Source of the DNA: Antarcticimicrobium sp040365005
Lineage (GTDB): Bacteria; Pseudomonadota; Alphaproteobacteria; Rhodobacterales; Rhodobacteraceae
Assembly (NCBI RefSeq): GCF_040365005.1
Contig: NZ_BAABWV010000008.1
Coordinates: forward strand, 1 to 64,000
Direction: 5' to 3'
Length of the DNA stretch: 64,000 bases
In this document: positions 17,433 to 26,209 of the stretch, in pieces
How the letters are laid out: every line of letters starts with the position of its first letter
How positions within the stretch are numbered: position 1 is the stretch's first letter
The notes under the pieces: model-generated
Seen by the model: only the letters and a program-made list of their open reading frames with translations
Databases searched by the model: none
Told to the model about the DNA's origin: nothing
Position numbers and translations under genes: made by a program

Positions 17433-18272
17433 ATGGTTGGAAATTTCAACATGCCGCCCATGGGTTATGGCCCCGGATCGCAGCCCGTCGACGACGAGGC
17501 CGGCGAACTGGAATACATGCCGATGCCGCAGGACATGCGCACCTTCACCGCCCATATCCCCGAGGTCGAGGTCGATGACAGGCTGACCCCGGCGCTGGAC
17601 CTGTTGCGCAGGATCGCCGCCGCTGCCGAGCTTGCGGGGCAGGGCGGTGGCAACACCACCTTCGACCTGTCGACGCTCGACCGGGCAAACCGCGCCCTGA
17701 TCGCCGAAACCATGGGCGAGGGCGAGGTGGCGATCCGCGTCTTCGGCAAGCCCGCCGTGGCGGTCCAGGAAAGCGTCTTTGCCGGGATCTGGGTGCTCAA
17801 GGCGGCAGAGATGGACGTGATCGAGGTCGGCCAGGTGCCCCGGATGGCACAGGCGCGTGCCTTCGCGGCGCGCCGCCCGGCGCTGGGCGCCGAGGCCCCG
17901 TTGTCGCCCAGCGTCGTCAACGCGCCGCCGCTTCTGGTCGAACTGGCGGACAAATCGGCGGGTTTCACCCCGGGGGGGGAGGTCCATACGGTCAACCTGA
18001 CGCTGCTGCCCCATACCGAGCAGGATCTCGAATGGCTCGACGCCGCCATGGGGCGGGGATCGGTCGAGATCCTGTCGCGCGGCTATGGCAACTGCCGGAT
18101 CGAGGCCACCGCGCTGGCGCATGTCTGGCGGGTGCGGTTCTACAACTCGATGGACACGCTGATCCTCGACACCTTCGAGGTTTCCACCATGCCCGAGGTC
18201 GCCATCGCCGCCGACGAGGATCTTTCCGACAGCGGCGCGCGCCTGCTCGAAGTGCTGGAGGCGATCCGATGA
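17433..18272 (+). CDS. hupH: Hydrogenase expression/formation protein HupH (HyaF/HoxQ family)
   Basis: 279 residues, of the usual length. The C-terminal half carries the conserved SRGYGNCRI and VRFYNSMDTLILDT segments of the HupH family. It has a role in small-subunit maturation, with HupG, as known for HoxO/HoxQ in Ralstonia. An ATGA overlap leads into hupJ. Confidence 0.88.
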   Translation: MVGNFNMPPMGYGPGSQPVDDEAGELEYMPMPQDMRTFTAHIPEVEVDDRLTPALDLLRRIAAAAELAGQGGGNTTFDLSTLDRANRALIAETMGEGEVAIRVFGKPAVAVQESVFAGIWVLKAAEMDVIEVGQVPRMAQARAFAARRPALGAEAPLSPSVVNAPPLLVELADKSAGFTPGGEVHTVNLTLLPHTEQDLEWLDAAMGRGSVEILSRGYGNCRIEATALAHVWRVRFYNSMDTLILDTFEVSTMPEVAIAADEDLSDSGARLLEVLEAIR

Positions 18273-19096
18273 GCGGTTTCGAGGGCTCGTTTCTGGGCGC
18301 CAACGACCGGATCAGCCTGCGCGCCATCATGGAGTGCAAGATCTGCTGGACTCCCTATGACCCCAAGGAGGGTGACGATACCCGGCAGGTGCCGCCGGGC
18401 ACCCCTTTCCTCGCCCTGCCCGAGGACTGGAAATGCCCGAACTGCGACGCCCCCAAGGAACAGTTCCTGGTCTCCGAGGATCCCGGCTCCGACGCGGTGC
18501 GGGATGCCGAGGCGCTCGCCGAACGGACCCGCGCGCTCGAGGCCGACTTCACCGAGATCTGGCATGGAAAGATGCGCGACGTGCCGATGGTCAACAAGGT
18601 CCTGCACGTGCAGGCGGTGGCGTTCCAGTTGCATGAGGGGCGCCCGCTGGGCATCCTGATCAGCCCCTGGTTCATGAACCTGGTGCAATTGGCCGCCGAG
18701 GGCGAAGACTGGTCCGACCTGATCCCCGGCGCCAAGGAGGTCATCTCCTTTCCCTCCGGCGATTACGAGTTCATCCACAACACCCGCGAGACGGTCGGCG
18801 GCTACAAGGCCTGCTCGCTGTTCTCGCCGATGGGGGAATTCCGGTCGCAGGCGCAGGCGGTCGACGTGGCCGAGGCGGTGATGGTCGCGCTCTTCAACGA
18901 CGAGAACCGCGCCGAGACCGATCGCAGCGCCGACATCCGCGCCGCCCGCGAGGCCGAGATCGAGGCTGCCGACGCTGCCGAGGCCGCCGAGGCAGAAGCC
19001 GGGGCAGAGGACAGCCAGACAACCGCGCCGGAGGCCCTCCCCGAGGCCCCGACCCGCCGCCAGGTGATCTCCGCCGGACTGGCGAACGAGGCCTGA
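18269..19096 (+). CDS. hupJ: HupJ: rubredoxin fused to a HybE-type chaperone domain
   Basis: 275 residues. Residues about 20-70 form a rubredoxin with the two Fe-binding pairs CKICW and CPNCDAP. The following 130 residues match the [NiFe]-hydrogenase assembly chaperone (HybE/HupJ) fold, including MRDVPMVNKVLHVQAV. Rhizobial clusters keep these as separate hupI and hupJ; the fusion is what R. capsulatus has. An Ala/Glu-rich linker precedes the end. The rubredoxin may protect Fe-S assembly of HupS from O2. Overlaps hupH by 4 nt. Confidence 0.9.
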   Translation: MSGFEGSFLGANDRISLRAIMECKICWTPYDPKEGDDTRQVPPGTPFLALPEDWKCPNCDAPKEQFLVSEDPGSDAVRDAEALAERTRALEADFTEIWHGKMRDVPMVNKVLHVQAVAFQLHEGRPLGILISPWFMNLVQLAAEGEDWSDLIPGAKEVISFPSGDYEFIHNTRETVGGYKACSLFSPMGEFRSQAQAVDVAEAVMVALFNDENRAETDRSADIRAAREAEIEAADAAEAAEAEAGAEDSQTTAPEALPEAPTRRQVISAGLANEA

Positions 19097-19099
19097 ACG

Positions 19100-19978
19100 A
19101 TGCTGGACCGCGCCGATATCCCCTCTGGCCGGGTCCGGGCGATCGCCCCCGAGCCGCTGCCGGTCTCGGCGATGATGCGCGGCAAGCCGGTGGCGGAGGT
19201 GGTGGATCTTCTGCCGCGCCTGTTCAACCTGTGCCGCGGTGCGCAGGCCACCGCGCTTAACCTGGCGCTTGGGCTTGAGGGGGCAGGCGACGACATGCTG
19301 GTGCAGGAGATCCGCAACGATCATCTTCTGCGCCTCGCCATCGTGCTGCCGCAGCGCCTCGGGCTGGACCGGCTGGCGGTCCCCTTCAACGATCCCGCCC
19401 AATTGCCAAACGCGCTCTTCGGCGCCCCGACCCTGCCCGACAACGCCGTCGAGTTCGATGACTTCCTGCGCGGCGATAGCGGTATCGCGCCGATCCTGCG
19501 CGCCATTCGCGACCGTTTCGCCCCGGGTGAGGCAACTTGTCCCCAACTGCCCCCGGTCGGGGCGGACATGACCCTGAACGCGGCGGAAAACAGCGTTGCG
19601 GCCCGACACCTCGACCACCCGATCCTGTGTCATGTCGAGGCGCAGTTCGGGCGCGGGCCGTACTGGCGCGTCACCGCGCGGGCGGTCGATCTGGATGCGC
19701 TTCTGCACGGTGACCTGCCCGCCCCGCGTCTGGTCGCGCCCCACACGGCGGTGGTCCCGGCCGCGCGGGGGCAATACATGGTGCGGGCACGGGCCGAGGC
19801 CGGGCGCATCACCGATCTGCACCGCATCACCCCCACCGATCACATGCTGGCACCGGGCGGCATTCTGGAGCACTCTCTGGCAACATTGCCTGCGTCGAAA
19901 CACGACCAGGCCGCGCTGTTGGTCGATATTCTCGACCCCTGCGTGCCGATCCGGCTGGAAGGTTTGACCGATGCATGA
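19100..19978 (+). CDS. hupK: Hydrogenase assembly scaffold HupK
   Basis: 292 residues, distantly like a hydrogenase large subunit: it ends with ILDPCVP, a degenerate DPCxxC in which the second cysteine is missing, and lacks the N-terminal CxxC. In rhizobia HupK is proposed to hold the iron cofactor intermediate before transfer to HupL. Follows hupJ by 3 nt and overlaps hypA by 8 nt. Confidence 0.86.
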   Translation: MLDRADIPSGRVRAIAPEPLPVSAMMRGKPVAEVVDLLPRLFNLCRGAQATALNLALGLEGAGDDMLVQEIRNDHLLRLAIVLPQRLGLDRLAVPFNDPAQLPNALFGAPTLPDNAVEFDDFLRGDSGIAPILRAIRDRFAPGEATCPQLPPVGADMTLNAAENSVAARHLDHPILCHVEAQFGRGPYWRVTARAVDLDALLHGDLPAPRLVAPHTAVVPAARGQYMVRARAEAGRITDLHRITPTDHMLAPGGILEHSLATLPASKHDQAALLVDILDPCVPIRLEGLTDA

Positions 19979-20312
19979 AATGTCCCTGTGCGAAGGCATC
20001 CGGCAGGTGATCGACGACCACGCCCGCACCGATGGGTTCAAGGCCGTGAAATGCGTGCGACTGGAGATCGGCGCGTTTTCGGGCGTCGAGAAACCGGCAC
20101 TGGAGTTCGCCTTCGACGTGGTGATGCGCGGCGGCCCGGCCGAGGGCGCGCGGCTGGTGATGATCGATCTGCCCGGGCGCGCGATGTGTTACGACTGTAT
20201 CAAGGAGGTCGAGATCGAGGCCCGCCTCGATCCCTGCCCGGACTGTGGTGGCGGACGGCTGATGCCGGTCGCCGGCGAAGAAATGAGAATCAAGGATCTG
20301 GAGGTCATCTGA
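19971..20312 (+). CDS. hypA: Nickel metallochaperone HypA
   Basis: 113 residues, standard length. N-terminal MHEMSL (His2 binds nickel) and a zinc site made of CYDC and CPDC. Delivers Ni to the HupL and HupV precursors with HypB. TGATG overlap with hypB. Confidence 0.93.
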   Translation: MHEMSLCEGIRQVIDDHARTDGFKAVKCVRLEIGAFSGVEKPALEFAFDVVMRGGPAEGARLVMIDLPGRAMCYDCIKEVEIEARLDPCPDCGGGRLMPVAGEEMRIKDLEVI

Positions 20313-21157
20313 TGTGTACGGTTTGCGGCTGCGGCGACAGCACGGTCGAGGGGCATGATCACGCCCACGATCATTCCCATCCCCACGATCATAATCACGA
20401 TCATGGACATCATCACCATCCCGACGCAAGCGACCTGCATTTCGGCCACGGTCCCGCCGGGGTCGAGGTCGCCGGCATGAGCCAGGAGCGTCTGGTCCAG
20501 ATCGAAACCGACATCCTCGCCAAGAACGACCGCTATGCAGATGCAAACCGCCGGACGCTGGCCGGTCTCGGCGCCTTTGCCATCAACCTCGTCTCCTCGC
20601 CCGGCTCGGGCAAGACCACGCTCTTGTGCAAGACCATCGAGGCGCTGGGCGATCACCCCCTCGCGGTGATCGAGGGCGATCAGCAAACCGCCAACGACGC
20701 CGACCGCATCCGCGCCACCGGGGCGCAGGCGGTGCAGGTCAACACCGGCAAGGGCTGCCACCTGGACGGCCACATGGTCGGCCACGCGATGGAGCATCTG
20801 TCGCTGGGCGAGGGCGGTTTCCTGTTCATCGAGAACGTCGGCAACCTCGTCTGCCCCGCCGGCTTCGATCTGGGCGAGGATTGCAAGGTCGCGATCCTCT
20901 CGGTGACCGAGGGCGAGGACAAGCCGCTGAAATACCCCGACATGTTCACCGCCTCGCGGCTGGCGCTGCTCAACAAGGTCGATCTCGCGCCCCATTGCGA
21001 CGTGGATCTCGACCTCTACGAGGCCAACCTGCGCCGGGTGAACCCCGCCATCGAGGTGATCCGCGTCTCGGCCCGCACCGGCGAGGGCATGGGCAACTGG
21101 CTGAACTGGCTGAACGGGGCGCTCACGCGCAAAGCCGGGCGCGCGGCGGCGGAATAG
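20312..21157 (+). CDS. hypB: Nickel-binding GTPase HypB
   Basis: 281 residues. N-terminal CxxCGC high-affinity Ni motif (C2, C5, C7), then a His-rich stretch with 15 histidines between residues 15 and 46, suited to Ni storage. The GTPase has a P-loop (SSPGSGKTT), VEG-like IEGDQQT and NKVD. GTP hydrolysis drives Ni handover from HypA. Confidence 0.95.
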   Translation: MCTVCGCGDSTVEGHDHAHDHSHPHDHNHDHGHHHHPDASDLHFGHGPAGVEVAGMSQERLVQIETDILAKNDRYADANRRTLAGLGAFAINLVSSPGSGKTTLLCKTIEALGDHPLAVIEGDQQTANDADRIRATGAQAVQVNTGKGCHLDGHMVGHAMEHLSLGEGGFLFIENVGNLVCPAGFDLGEDCKVAILSVTEGEDKPLKYPDMFTASRLALLNKVDLAPHCDVDLDLYEANLRRVNPAIEVIRVSARTGEGMGNWLNWLNGALTRKAGRAAAE

Positions 21158-21160
21158 ACC

Positions 21161-22642
21161 ATGGCCGAGACACTCCCCTCCATCCTGCTGGTCGATGACG
21201 AGGTGCATTCGCTGAACGCCATGCGCATGGCGCTGGAGGATGATTTCGAGTGTCTCACCGCCCTCAACGCCGATGAGGCCACCCGGCTGATGGAAGAGAA
21301 CTTCGTCCAGGTGATCTTCTGCGACCAGCGGATGCCGGGCCGGTCCGGGGTGGAGTTCCTGAAAGAGGTGCGCGACCGCTGGCCGGAAACCGTGCGCATC
21401 ATCATCACCGGCTATACCGAGACCAGCGACATGATCGCCGCGATCAACGAGGCCGGGATCTATCAGTTCCTGACCAAGCCCTGGCATCCCGATCACCTGG
21501 TGATGAGCGCCAAGAACGCCGCCGACCTGTTCCGCCTGAACCGCGATCACGAGCGGATGTCGCTGGAAATGCGCTATCTGTCGCGCAACGTGGAAACCAA
21601 GCTGGAGGAACAGCGCAAGGCCCTGCGCGAGGGGCTGGGGTTCGAGAACGTGCTGCGCTCGCCCAATTCGCCGATGAACGCGGTGATCGCCCAGGCCCGC
21701 CAGTTCGCCAGCTTCGACGTGCCGGTGATGATCATCGGCGCGCCCGGCACCGGCAAGACCGCGCTGGCCCGCGCCATCCACTACAGCTCGCTGCGTTCCG
21801 ACCGCCCGTTTCACGAGATCAACTGCACCGGCGTCGACGACGAGATCCTCGAGATCGAACTGTTCGGCGCCCGTCGCGGTGCGCTGCACGGCCAGCAGGG
21901 CCATAAACCGGGATTGCTGCAAAAGGCCGATCGCGGCACGCTGTTCATCAACGGCATCGCCGAACTCTCCCCGCGTATGCAACTGGCGCTATTGCGGGTG
22001 GCGACCGAGGGGCGGTTCCGCCCGCTGGGCAGCCATGAAGAGTTTCGAACCGACGTGCGCCTGCTCACCGGCAGCAGCCGCGACCTGCGCGCCGAGGTGG
22101 CCGCCAACCGCTATCGCTCCGATCTCTACTATGCACTGGCGCGGGCGACCCTGGTGGTGCCGCCGCTCAGCGAACGGCGCAGCGACATCGCCATCCTGGC
22201 GCAAAGCCTGCTGTTCGATGCCGCCTCGGCCCATGGCAAGCCGGTGCACGGGCTGTCCGAGGACGCGGTGCAGTTCCTCGAGAACCACGACTGGCCCGGT
22301 AACCTGCGCGAGTTGGAGAACGAGGTGATGCGCATGCTGATCTTCTCGCAGGACAGCGTGCTGGGCCCCGAGCTGATCTCGCGCCACATCCTGCAGGCCG
22401 CGCCCGGGCGCGAGGAGGGCGTCGATCCCTCGACCGACCGGGTGCTTACCGGCTCCGGCACGCTCAAGGACCGGGTCGAATGGATCGAGACCCGCATCCT
22501 GCGCGAGACCCTGACCCGGCTGAAATGGAACAAGAGCCGCGCCGCGGCCGAGCTTGGCCTCAGTCGGGTCGGCCTGCGCGCCAAGATCGAACGCTATGGC
22601 ATCGCCGAACCCGGCAAGGCCAGCCAGCCAGAGGAGGACTGA
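21161..22642 (+). CDS. hupR: Response regulator HupR, NtrC-family with degenerate AAA+ core
   Basis: 493 residues. Receiver 1-120 with D12/D13, phospho-site D55 (FCDQRMPG) and K106. AAA+ region about 165-390: the P-loop is kept (GAPGTGKT, 193-200), but the sigma-54-contacting GAFTGA is GALHGQ (240-245) and the Walker B acidic pair is N264-G265. C-terminal Fis-type helix-turn-helix (KSRAAAELGLSRVGL). It therefore should not be a sigma-54 ATPase, matching R. capsulatus HupR, which works with sigma-70 RNA polymerase and activates hupSL when unphosphorylated. Lies 3 nt after hypB. Confidence 0.93.
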   Translation: MAETLPSILLVDDEVHSLNAMRMALEDDFECLTALNADEATRLMEENFVQVIFCDQRMPGRSGVEFLKEVRDRWPETVRIIITGYTETSDMIAAINEAGIYQFLTKPWHPDHLVMSAKNAADLFRLNRDHERMSLEMRYLSRNVETKLEEQRKALREGLGFENVLRSPNSPMNAVIAQARQFASFDVPVMIIGAPGTGKTALARAIHYSSLRSDRPFHEINCTGVDDEILEIELFGARRGALHGQQGHKPGLLQKADRGTLFINGIAELSPRMQLALLRVATEGRFRPLGSHEEFRTDVRLLTGSSRDLRAEVAANRYRSDLYYALARATLVVPPLSERRSDIAILAQSLLFDAASAHGKPVHGLSEDAVQFLENHDWPGNLRELENEVMRMLIFSQDSVLGPELISRHILQAAPGREEGVDPSTDRVLTGSGTLKDRVEWIETRILRETLTRLKWNKSRAAAELGLSRVGLRAKIERYGIAEPGKASQPEED

Positions 22643-22645
22643 ACC

Positions 22646-22936
22646 ATGTGCCTGGGCATTCCCGGTCAGATAACCGAAGTGACCGATGCCGCGCGGATGA
22701 TGGCCGTGGCCGATGTCTCCGGCGTGCGGCGTGCGGTCAACGTCGCCCCGATCGCCGACGGCCCGCTCGACGGGCTGGTCGGCAAATGGGCGCTGATCCA
22801 CGTCGGTTTCGCCATGGCCGTCATCGACGAGGACGAGGCCGAGAAAACGCTCGAGGCCCTGCGCGGGCTGGGCGAGGCGCAGGAAACGCTCGAGGCGATG
22901 GCCGCCGGACAGGCCGCATTGGAGGGACGGACATGA
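22646..22936 (+). CDS. hypC: Hydrogenase maturation chaperone HypC
   Basis: 96 residues beginning MCLGIPG with the Cys2 that, with HypD, carries Fe(CN)2CO. Second HypC-family member in the cluster, beside HupF. ATGA overlap with hypD. Confidence 0.93.
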   Translation: MCLGIPGQITEVTDAARMMAVADVSGVRRAVNVAPIADGPLDGLVGKWALIHVGFAMAVIDEDEAEKTLEALRGLGEAQETLEAMAAGQAALEGRT

Positions 22937-24075
22937 AATACGCCGAGGAATTCCGCGACCCGGTGGCGGCCAGGGCGCTGCTGGCCGAGATCGCCCGGGT
23001 CAGCGACCAGATCGGCGCCACCGCCGAGAAGCCCATCCACATCATGGAGATCTGCGGCGGTCACACCCACGCCATCTTCCGCTATGGTCTCGACAAGCTG
23101 ACCCCGCCGGGGATCGAGTTCATCCACGGCCCCGGCTGCCCGGTCTGCGTCCTGCCGATGAGCCGGGTCGACGAATGCGTCGAACTGGCCGAACAGCCCG
23201 GCGTGATCTTCACCACCTTCGGCGACGCCATGCGCGTGCCCGGAACCCGCAAGAGCCTGCTTCAGGCCAAGGCCGACGGCGCCGATATCCGCATGGTCTA
23301 TTCCCCGCTCGACGCGCTGGAACTGGCTCGGCGCAACCCCGACAGAGAGGTGATCTTCTTCGGCCTCGGGTTCGAGACGACGACCCCCTCGACCGCCTTC
23401 TCGATCCAGCAGGCCGCTGCCGAGGGGCTGGAGAACTTCAGCGTGTTCTGCAACCACATCACCGTGCCGCCGCCGATCAAGGCGCTGCTCGACGATCCGC
23501 ACATGGTGCTCGACGGTTTTGTCGGGCCGGGGCATGTCTCGATGGTGATCGGCATCCACCCCTATGACTTCATCGCGCGCGACTATGGCAAGCCCATCGT
23601 CGTTGCCGGGTTCGAACCGCTGGACCTGCTGCAATCGGTGCTGATGGTGCTGCAACAGATCCGCGAGGGCCGCGCCGAGGTGCAGAACCAGTACGCCCGC
23701 GTGGTGCCCGAACATGGCAACCCGGCCTCGCTCGCGGCGATCGAGGATGTCTACACCCCGCGCCCCAGCTTCGAATGGCGCGGGCTGGGCGAGATCGACG
23801 CCAGCGGGCTGCGCATTCGCGACAGCTACGCCCGCTTCGACGCCGAGGTGAAATTCGGTATCGGTTACGCCGCCGGCCCCCGCCACGTCGAAGAGGTCGA
23901 GGGCTGCGAATGCGGCGCGGTGATGACCGGCCGGATCAAGCCGACGGGATGCCCGCAATTCGGACGCGGCTGCACCCCCGAGATGCCGCTGGGCGCGCTG
24001 ATGGTCAGCTCCGAGGGCGCCTGTGCCGCCTACTACCAATACGGCGGCGCCCGTGCCCCGGAGGCGGCGGAATGA
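22933..24075 (+). CDS. hypD: Hydrogenase maturation protein HypD
   Basis: 380 residues. A 4Fe-4S protein that, with HypC, assembles the Fe(CN)2CO unit. Signature motifs are EICGGHTHAIFRYG, HGPGCPVCV, GFETTTPSTA and the C-terminal cysteine set beginning GCECG and ending CPQFGRGC. ATGA overlaps on both sides couple it to hypC and hypE. Confidence 0.95.
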   Translation: MKYAEEFRDPVAARALLAEIARVSDQIGATAEKPIHIMEICGGHTHAIFRYGLDKLTPPGIEFIHGPGCPVCVLPMSRVDECVELAEQPGVIFTTFGDAMRVPGTRKSLLQAKADGADIRMVYSPLDALELARRNPDREVIFFGLGFETTTPSTAFSIQQAAAEGLENFSVFCNHITVPPPIKALLDDPHMVLDGFVGPGHVSMVIGIHPYDFIARDYGKPIVVAGFEPLDLLQSVLMVLQQIREGRAEVQNQYARVVPEHGNPASLAAIEDVYTPRPSFEWRGLGEIDASGLRIRDSYARFDAEVKFGIGYAAGPRHVEEVEGCECGAVMTGRIKPTGCPQFGRGCTPEMPLGALMVSSEGACAAYYQYGGARAPEAAE

Positions 24076-25106
24076 ACGCGATGAACAGACCCGAACAACG
24101 TGTCGTGACGCTGGCCCACGGTGGCGGCGGCAAGGCGATGCGCGACCTGATCGAGACGGTCTTCACCGCCACCTTTCAGCCTGACGCGATGGAGGACCAG
24201 GCCCGGCTGATGGATGCCGCGCTTCAGGAACCCGGTGCGCGGCTCGCCTTCACCACCGACAGTTTCGTGGTCGACCCGGTCGAGTTTCCCGGCGGCGACA
24301 TCGGCAAGATCGCGGTCTGCGGCACCGTCAACGATCTGGCCGTCGGCGGCGCGCGGCCGCTCTGGCTCTCGGCGGCCTTCATCATCGAGGAGGGCACCGA
24401 GATCGCCCTGCTGGAACGCGTCGTCGCCTCGATGAAATCCGAGGCGGACAAGGCCGGCGTGCGGATCGTCACCGGCGACACCAAGGTCGTCGGGCGCGGC
24501 ATGGCCGACAAGCTCTTCGTCACCACCTCGGGCGTCGGGGTGATCCCGGCGGGCCGCGAGCTGGCCGCGACACAGGTGCGCCCGGGCGATGTCGCCATCG
24601 TCAACGGCGTGCTGGGCGACCACGGCGCCGCGATCCTCGCCGCGCGCGGCGACATGGCGCTCTCGGCCGAGATCCCCTCGGATTGCCAGGGGCTGGGCCA
24701 TCTGATAGAGGCCGTCATCTCCGCCGCCCCCGGCGCCCGCGCCGCGCGGGACGCCACCCGCGGCGGCCTCGCCTCGGCCCTGAACGAGATCGCCGAGGCC
24801 GCCGGCGTCGGCATCGAGATCGAAGAAACCGCCCTGCCGCTGCGCCCCGAGGTCCGGGGCATGTGCGAGATCCTCGGCCTCGACCCGCTCTACCTCGCCA
24901 ACGAGGGTACACTGGTGGTCTTCGTCCCCGAGGACGAGGCCCCGGCGGCCCTGCTGGCGATGCGCACCGTCGCGGCCGGACGCGGCGCCACGATCATCGG
25001 CCGCGCCACCCCCGACCAGCCCGGCCGCGTGACCATGCGCACCCTGTTCGGCGGTGCCCGCATCGTCGACATGCTGGTGGGCGAACAATTGCCGCGCATC
25101 TGCTGA
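24072..25106 (+). CDS. hypE: Hydrogenase maturation protein HypE
   Basis: 344 residues, PurM/AIR-synthase fold, ending PRIC. The terminal Cys344 is carbamoylated by HypF and dehydrated to thiocyanate, giving the CN ligands. GGGGKAM and the ATP-binding TTDSFVV region are present. Last gene of the hyp operon. A short hairpin (25107-25112 with 25119-25124) follows directly, and an inverted-repeat-bounded island begins 34 nt downstream. Confidence 0.95.
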   Translation: MNAMNRPEQRVVTLAHGGGGKAMRDLIETVFTATFQPDAMEDQARLMDAALQEPGARLAFTTDSFVVDPVEFPGGDIGKIAVCGTVNDLAVGGARPLWLSAAFIIEEGTEIALLERVVASMKSEADKAGVRIVTGDTKVVGRGMADKLFVTTSGVGVIPAGRELAATQVRPGDVAIVNGVLGDHGAAILAARGDMALSAEIPSDCQGLGHLIEAVISAAPGARAARDATRGGLASALNEIAEAAGVGIEIEETALPLRPEVRGMCEILGLDPLYLANEGTLVVFVPEDEAPAALLAMRTVAAGRGATIIGRATPDQPGRVTMRTLFGGARIVDMLVGEQLPRIC

Positions 25107-25162
25107 CCCGCTGACCCAAGCGGGGCGGGGCGACCGGCAGCCAGCCCATTGCACTTCGTGGT

Positions 25163-25427
25163 GCAGCCTTCGACGAAATCCCTTGTCGTTGCGAAGGCAT
25201 GTTGAGCAAAGGCTCCCGCAGAAATCTTCGGGAGCCTTACATGCTTGATGTCCGCTCAGCGGGACTTAGCCGCCGTTCGCTGCTTCTGCGCCAATGTCGG
25301 CTTCAAGACCACTGTCGAAAATGCAGTGCATGCCACGTCAAATGGTCTTCGCGATTGGAGTACGACGCTTTTGCCTGCTAGCTTCGAAGTGGTTTGCGTG
25401 AAAGGCAAGTTTGACGGAGGAGACTGG
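25163..25427. other. Left part of the island, non-coding or uncertain
   Basis: This stretch has two hairpins: CCTTCG (25167-25172) with CGAAGG (25192-25197), and a 10-bp stem 25209-25218 with 25229-25238 and a 10-nt loop, with no T tract. An open frame continuous with the cargo gene runs from 25245, but its codons lack an obvious ribosome-binding site and look less protein-like. I see no other gene. Confidence 0.45.
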
Positions 25428-26141
25428 ATGCTATTTGGTAGGGGCCGCCAGAGAGGCGTCGAACAAGAGCTGGCGCCATACGCGAACTTCGTAGTAAAGA
25501 AGGTCGCCCCCTTCCTATCCGTTCAGCGTGACGCAATCTTGGACACTGCCAGAAAGTCATTTCCGAAGGGGATGTACGAAAGCGGCGCCGAGCGCGCCTT
25601 GATCAATTATGGTCACGCCACGGCGCAAATGGTTGCCGTTGCATTAGCTGCTGCCGCAAGAAGCGCAACTGGCAGAGAGCTGTCCGAAATCGAGTACGGT
25701 GATTGCGCGCTAGCGGCGCAGTTTTTGATGCGAATCCCACTTAGAGGTCATGATGAGGCTATCGACAACATAGTCGGTGAATGGATCACAGCGTTCGAAA
25801 CCGACTTGCATTACCTTGTGTTCGCCAACGAAAACGAGTCCGTTCCTGATCTGATCGAGCAAGGTAACGAACGTTACTTACACTATGAGGAGCACGTCGA
25901 CGCAAAACTGCCGGAAGCGTACTTTTTCCTGCTCGCCAAAGTGCTACTGCAAAGAGAAAAGGGTGAATGGGAGCCATATCGACTCTTGGACCCCATGCTT
26001 GGACCAAGCCCAATCCTACTGGCGACCTTCGACGCCGCTTGGGACGATATCGGAAGTATGATCCAACATTGGATGGATACAGTGCAGGAAGTGCAAAAGG
26101 AGGCTGACAAAAACGGTCTAGAAGTTTGGAGTTGGTGGTAG
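25428..26141 (+). CDS. Unrecognised protein, cargo of the inverted-repeat island
   Basis: 237 residues from the ATG at 25428, which has GGAGGAG (25416-25422) five nt upstream. The frame is open back to 25245 (up to 298 residues with a TTG start), so the N-terminus is not settled. It looks soluble, mostly helical, acidic overall, and ends EVWSWW. No motif I know is visible. Codon use differs from the neighbours (many A/T-ending codons), pointing to recent transfer. It could be a stress or defence factor carried as cargo, but nothing in the sequence proves a function. Confidence 0.7.
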   Translation: MLFGRGRQRGVEQELAPYANFVVKKVAPFLSVQRDAILDTARKSFPKGMYESGAERALINYGHATAQMVAVALAAAARSATGRELSEIEYGDCALAAQFLMRIPLRGHDEAIDNIVGEWITAFETDLHYLVFANENESVPDLIEQGNERYLHYEEHVDAKLPEAYFFLLAKVLLQREKGEWEPYRLLDPMLGPSPILLATFDAAWDDIGSMIQHWMDTVQEVQKEADKNGLEVWSWW

Positions 26142-26180
26142 CAGCAGACGTTCATGAACTTCGCAGCATCCGTCACTTTG

Positions 26181-26209
26181 GGCTCGGAGCGGACACTGCG
26201 CTCCGAGCC
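26181..26209 (+). terminator. Strong hairpin after the island gene
   Basis: A perfect 11-bp stem (26181-26191 with 26199-26209) with a 7-nt loop lies 39 nt after the stop. It is followed by TCGGTATCTTT, not a clean T run. Either a terminator for the island gene or a subterminal hairpin of the element. Confidence 0.55.

Noticed and set aside
25141..25240. Integron attC site at the left edge of the unknown gene
   Set aside because: No RYYYAAC...GTTRRRY pairs in the right positions and no integrase; the 22-bp ends fit an inverted-repeat element better.
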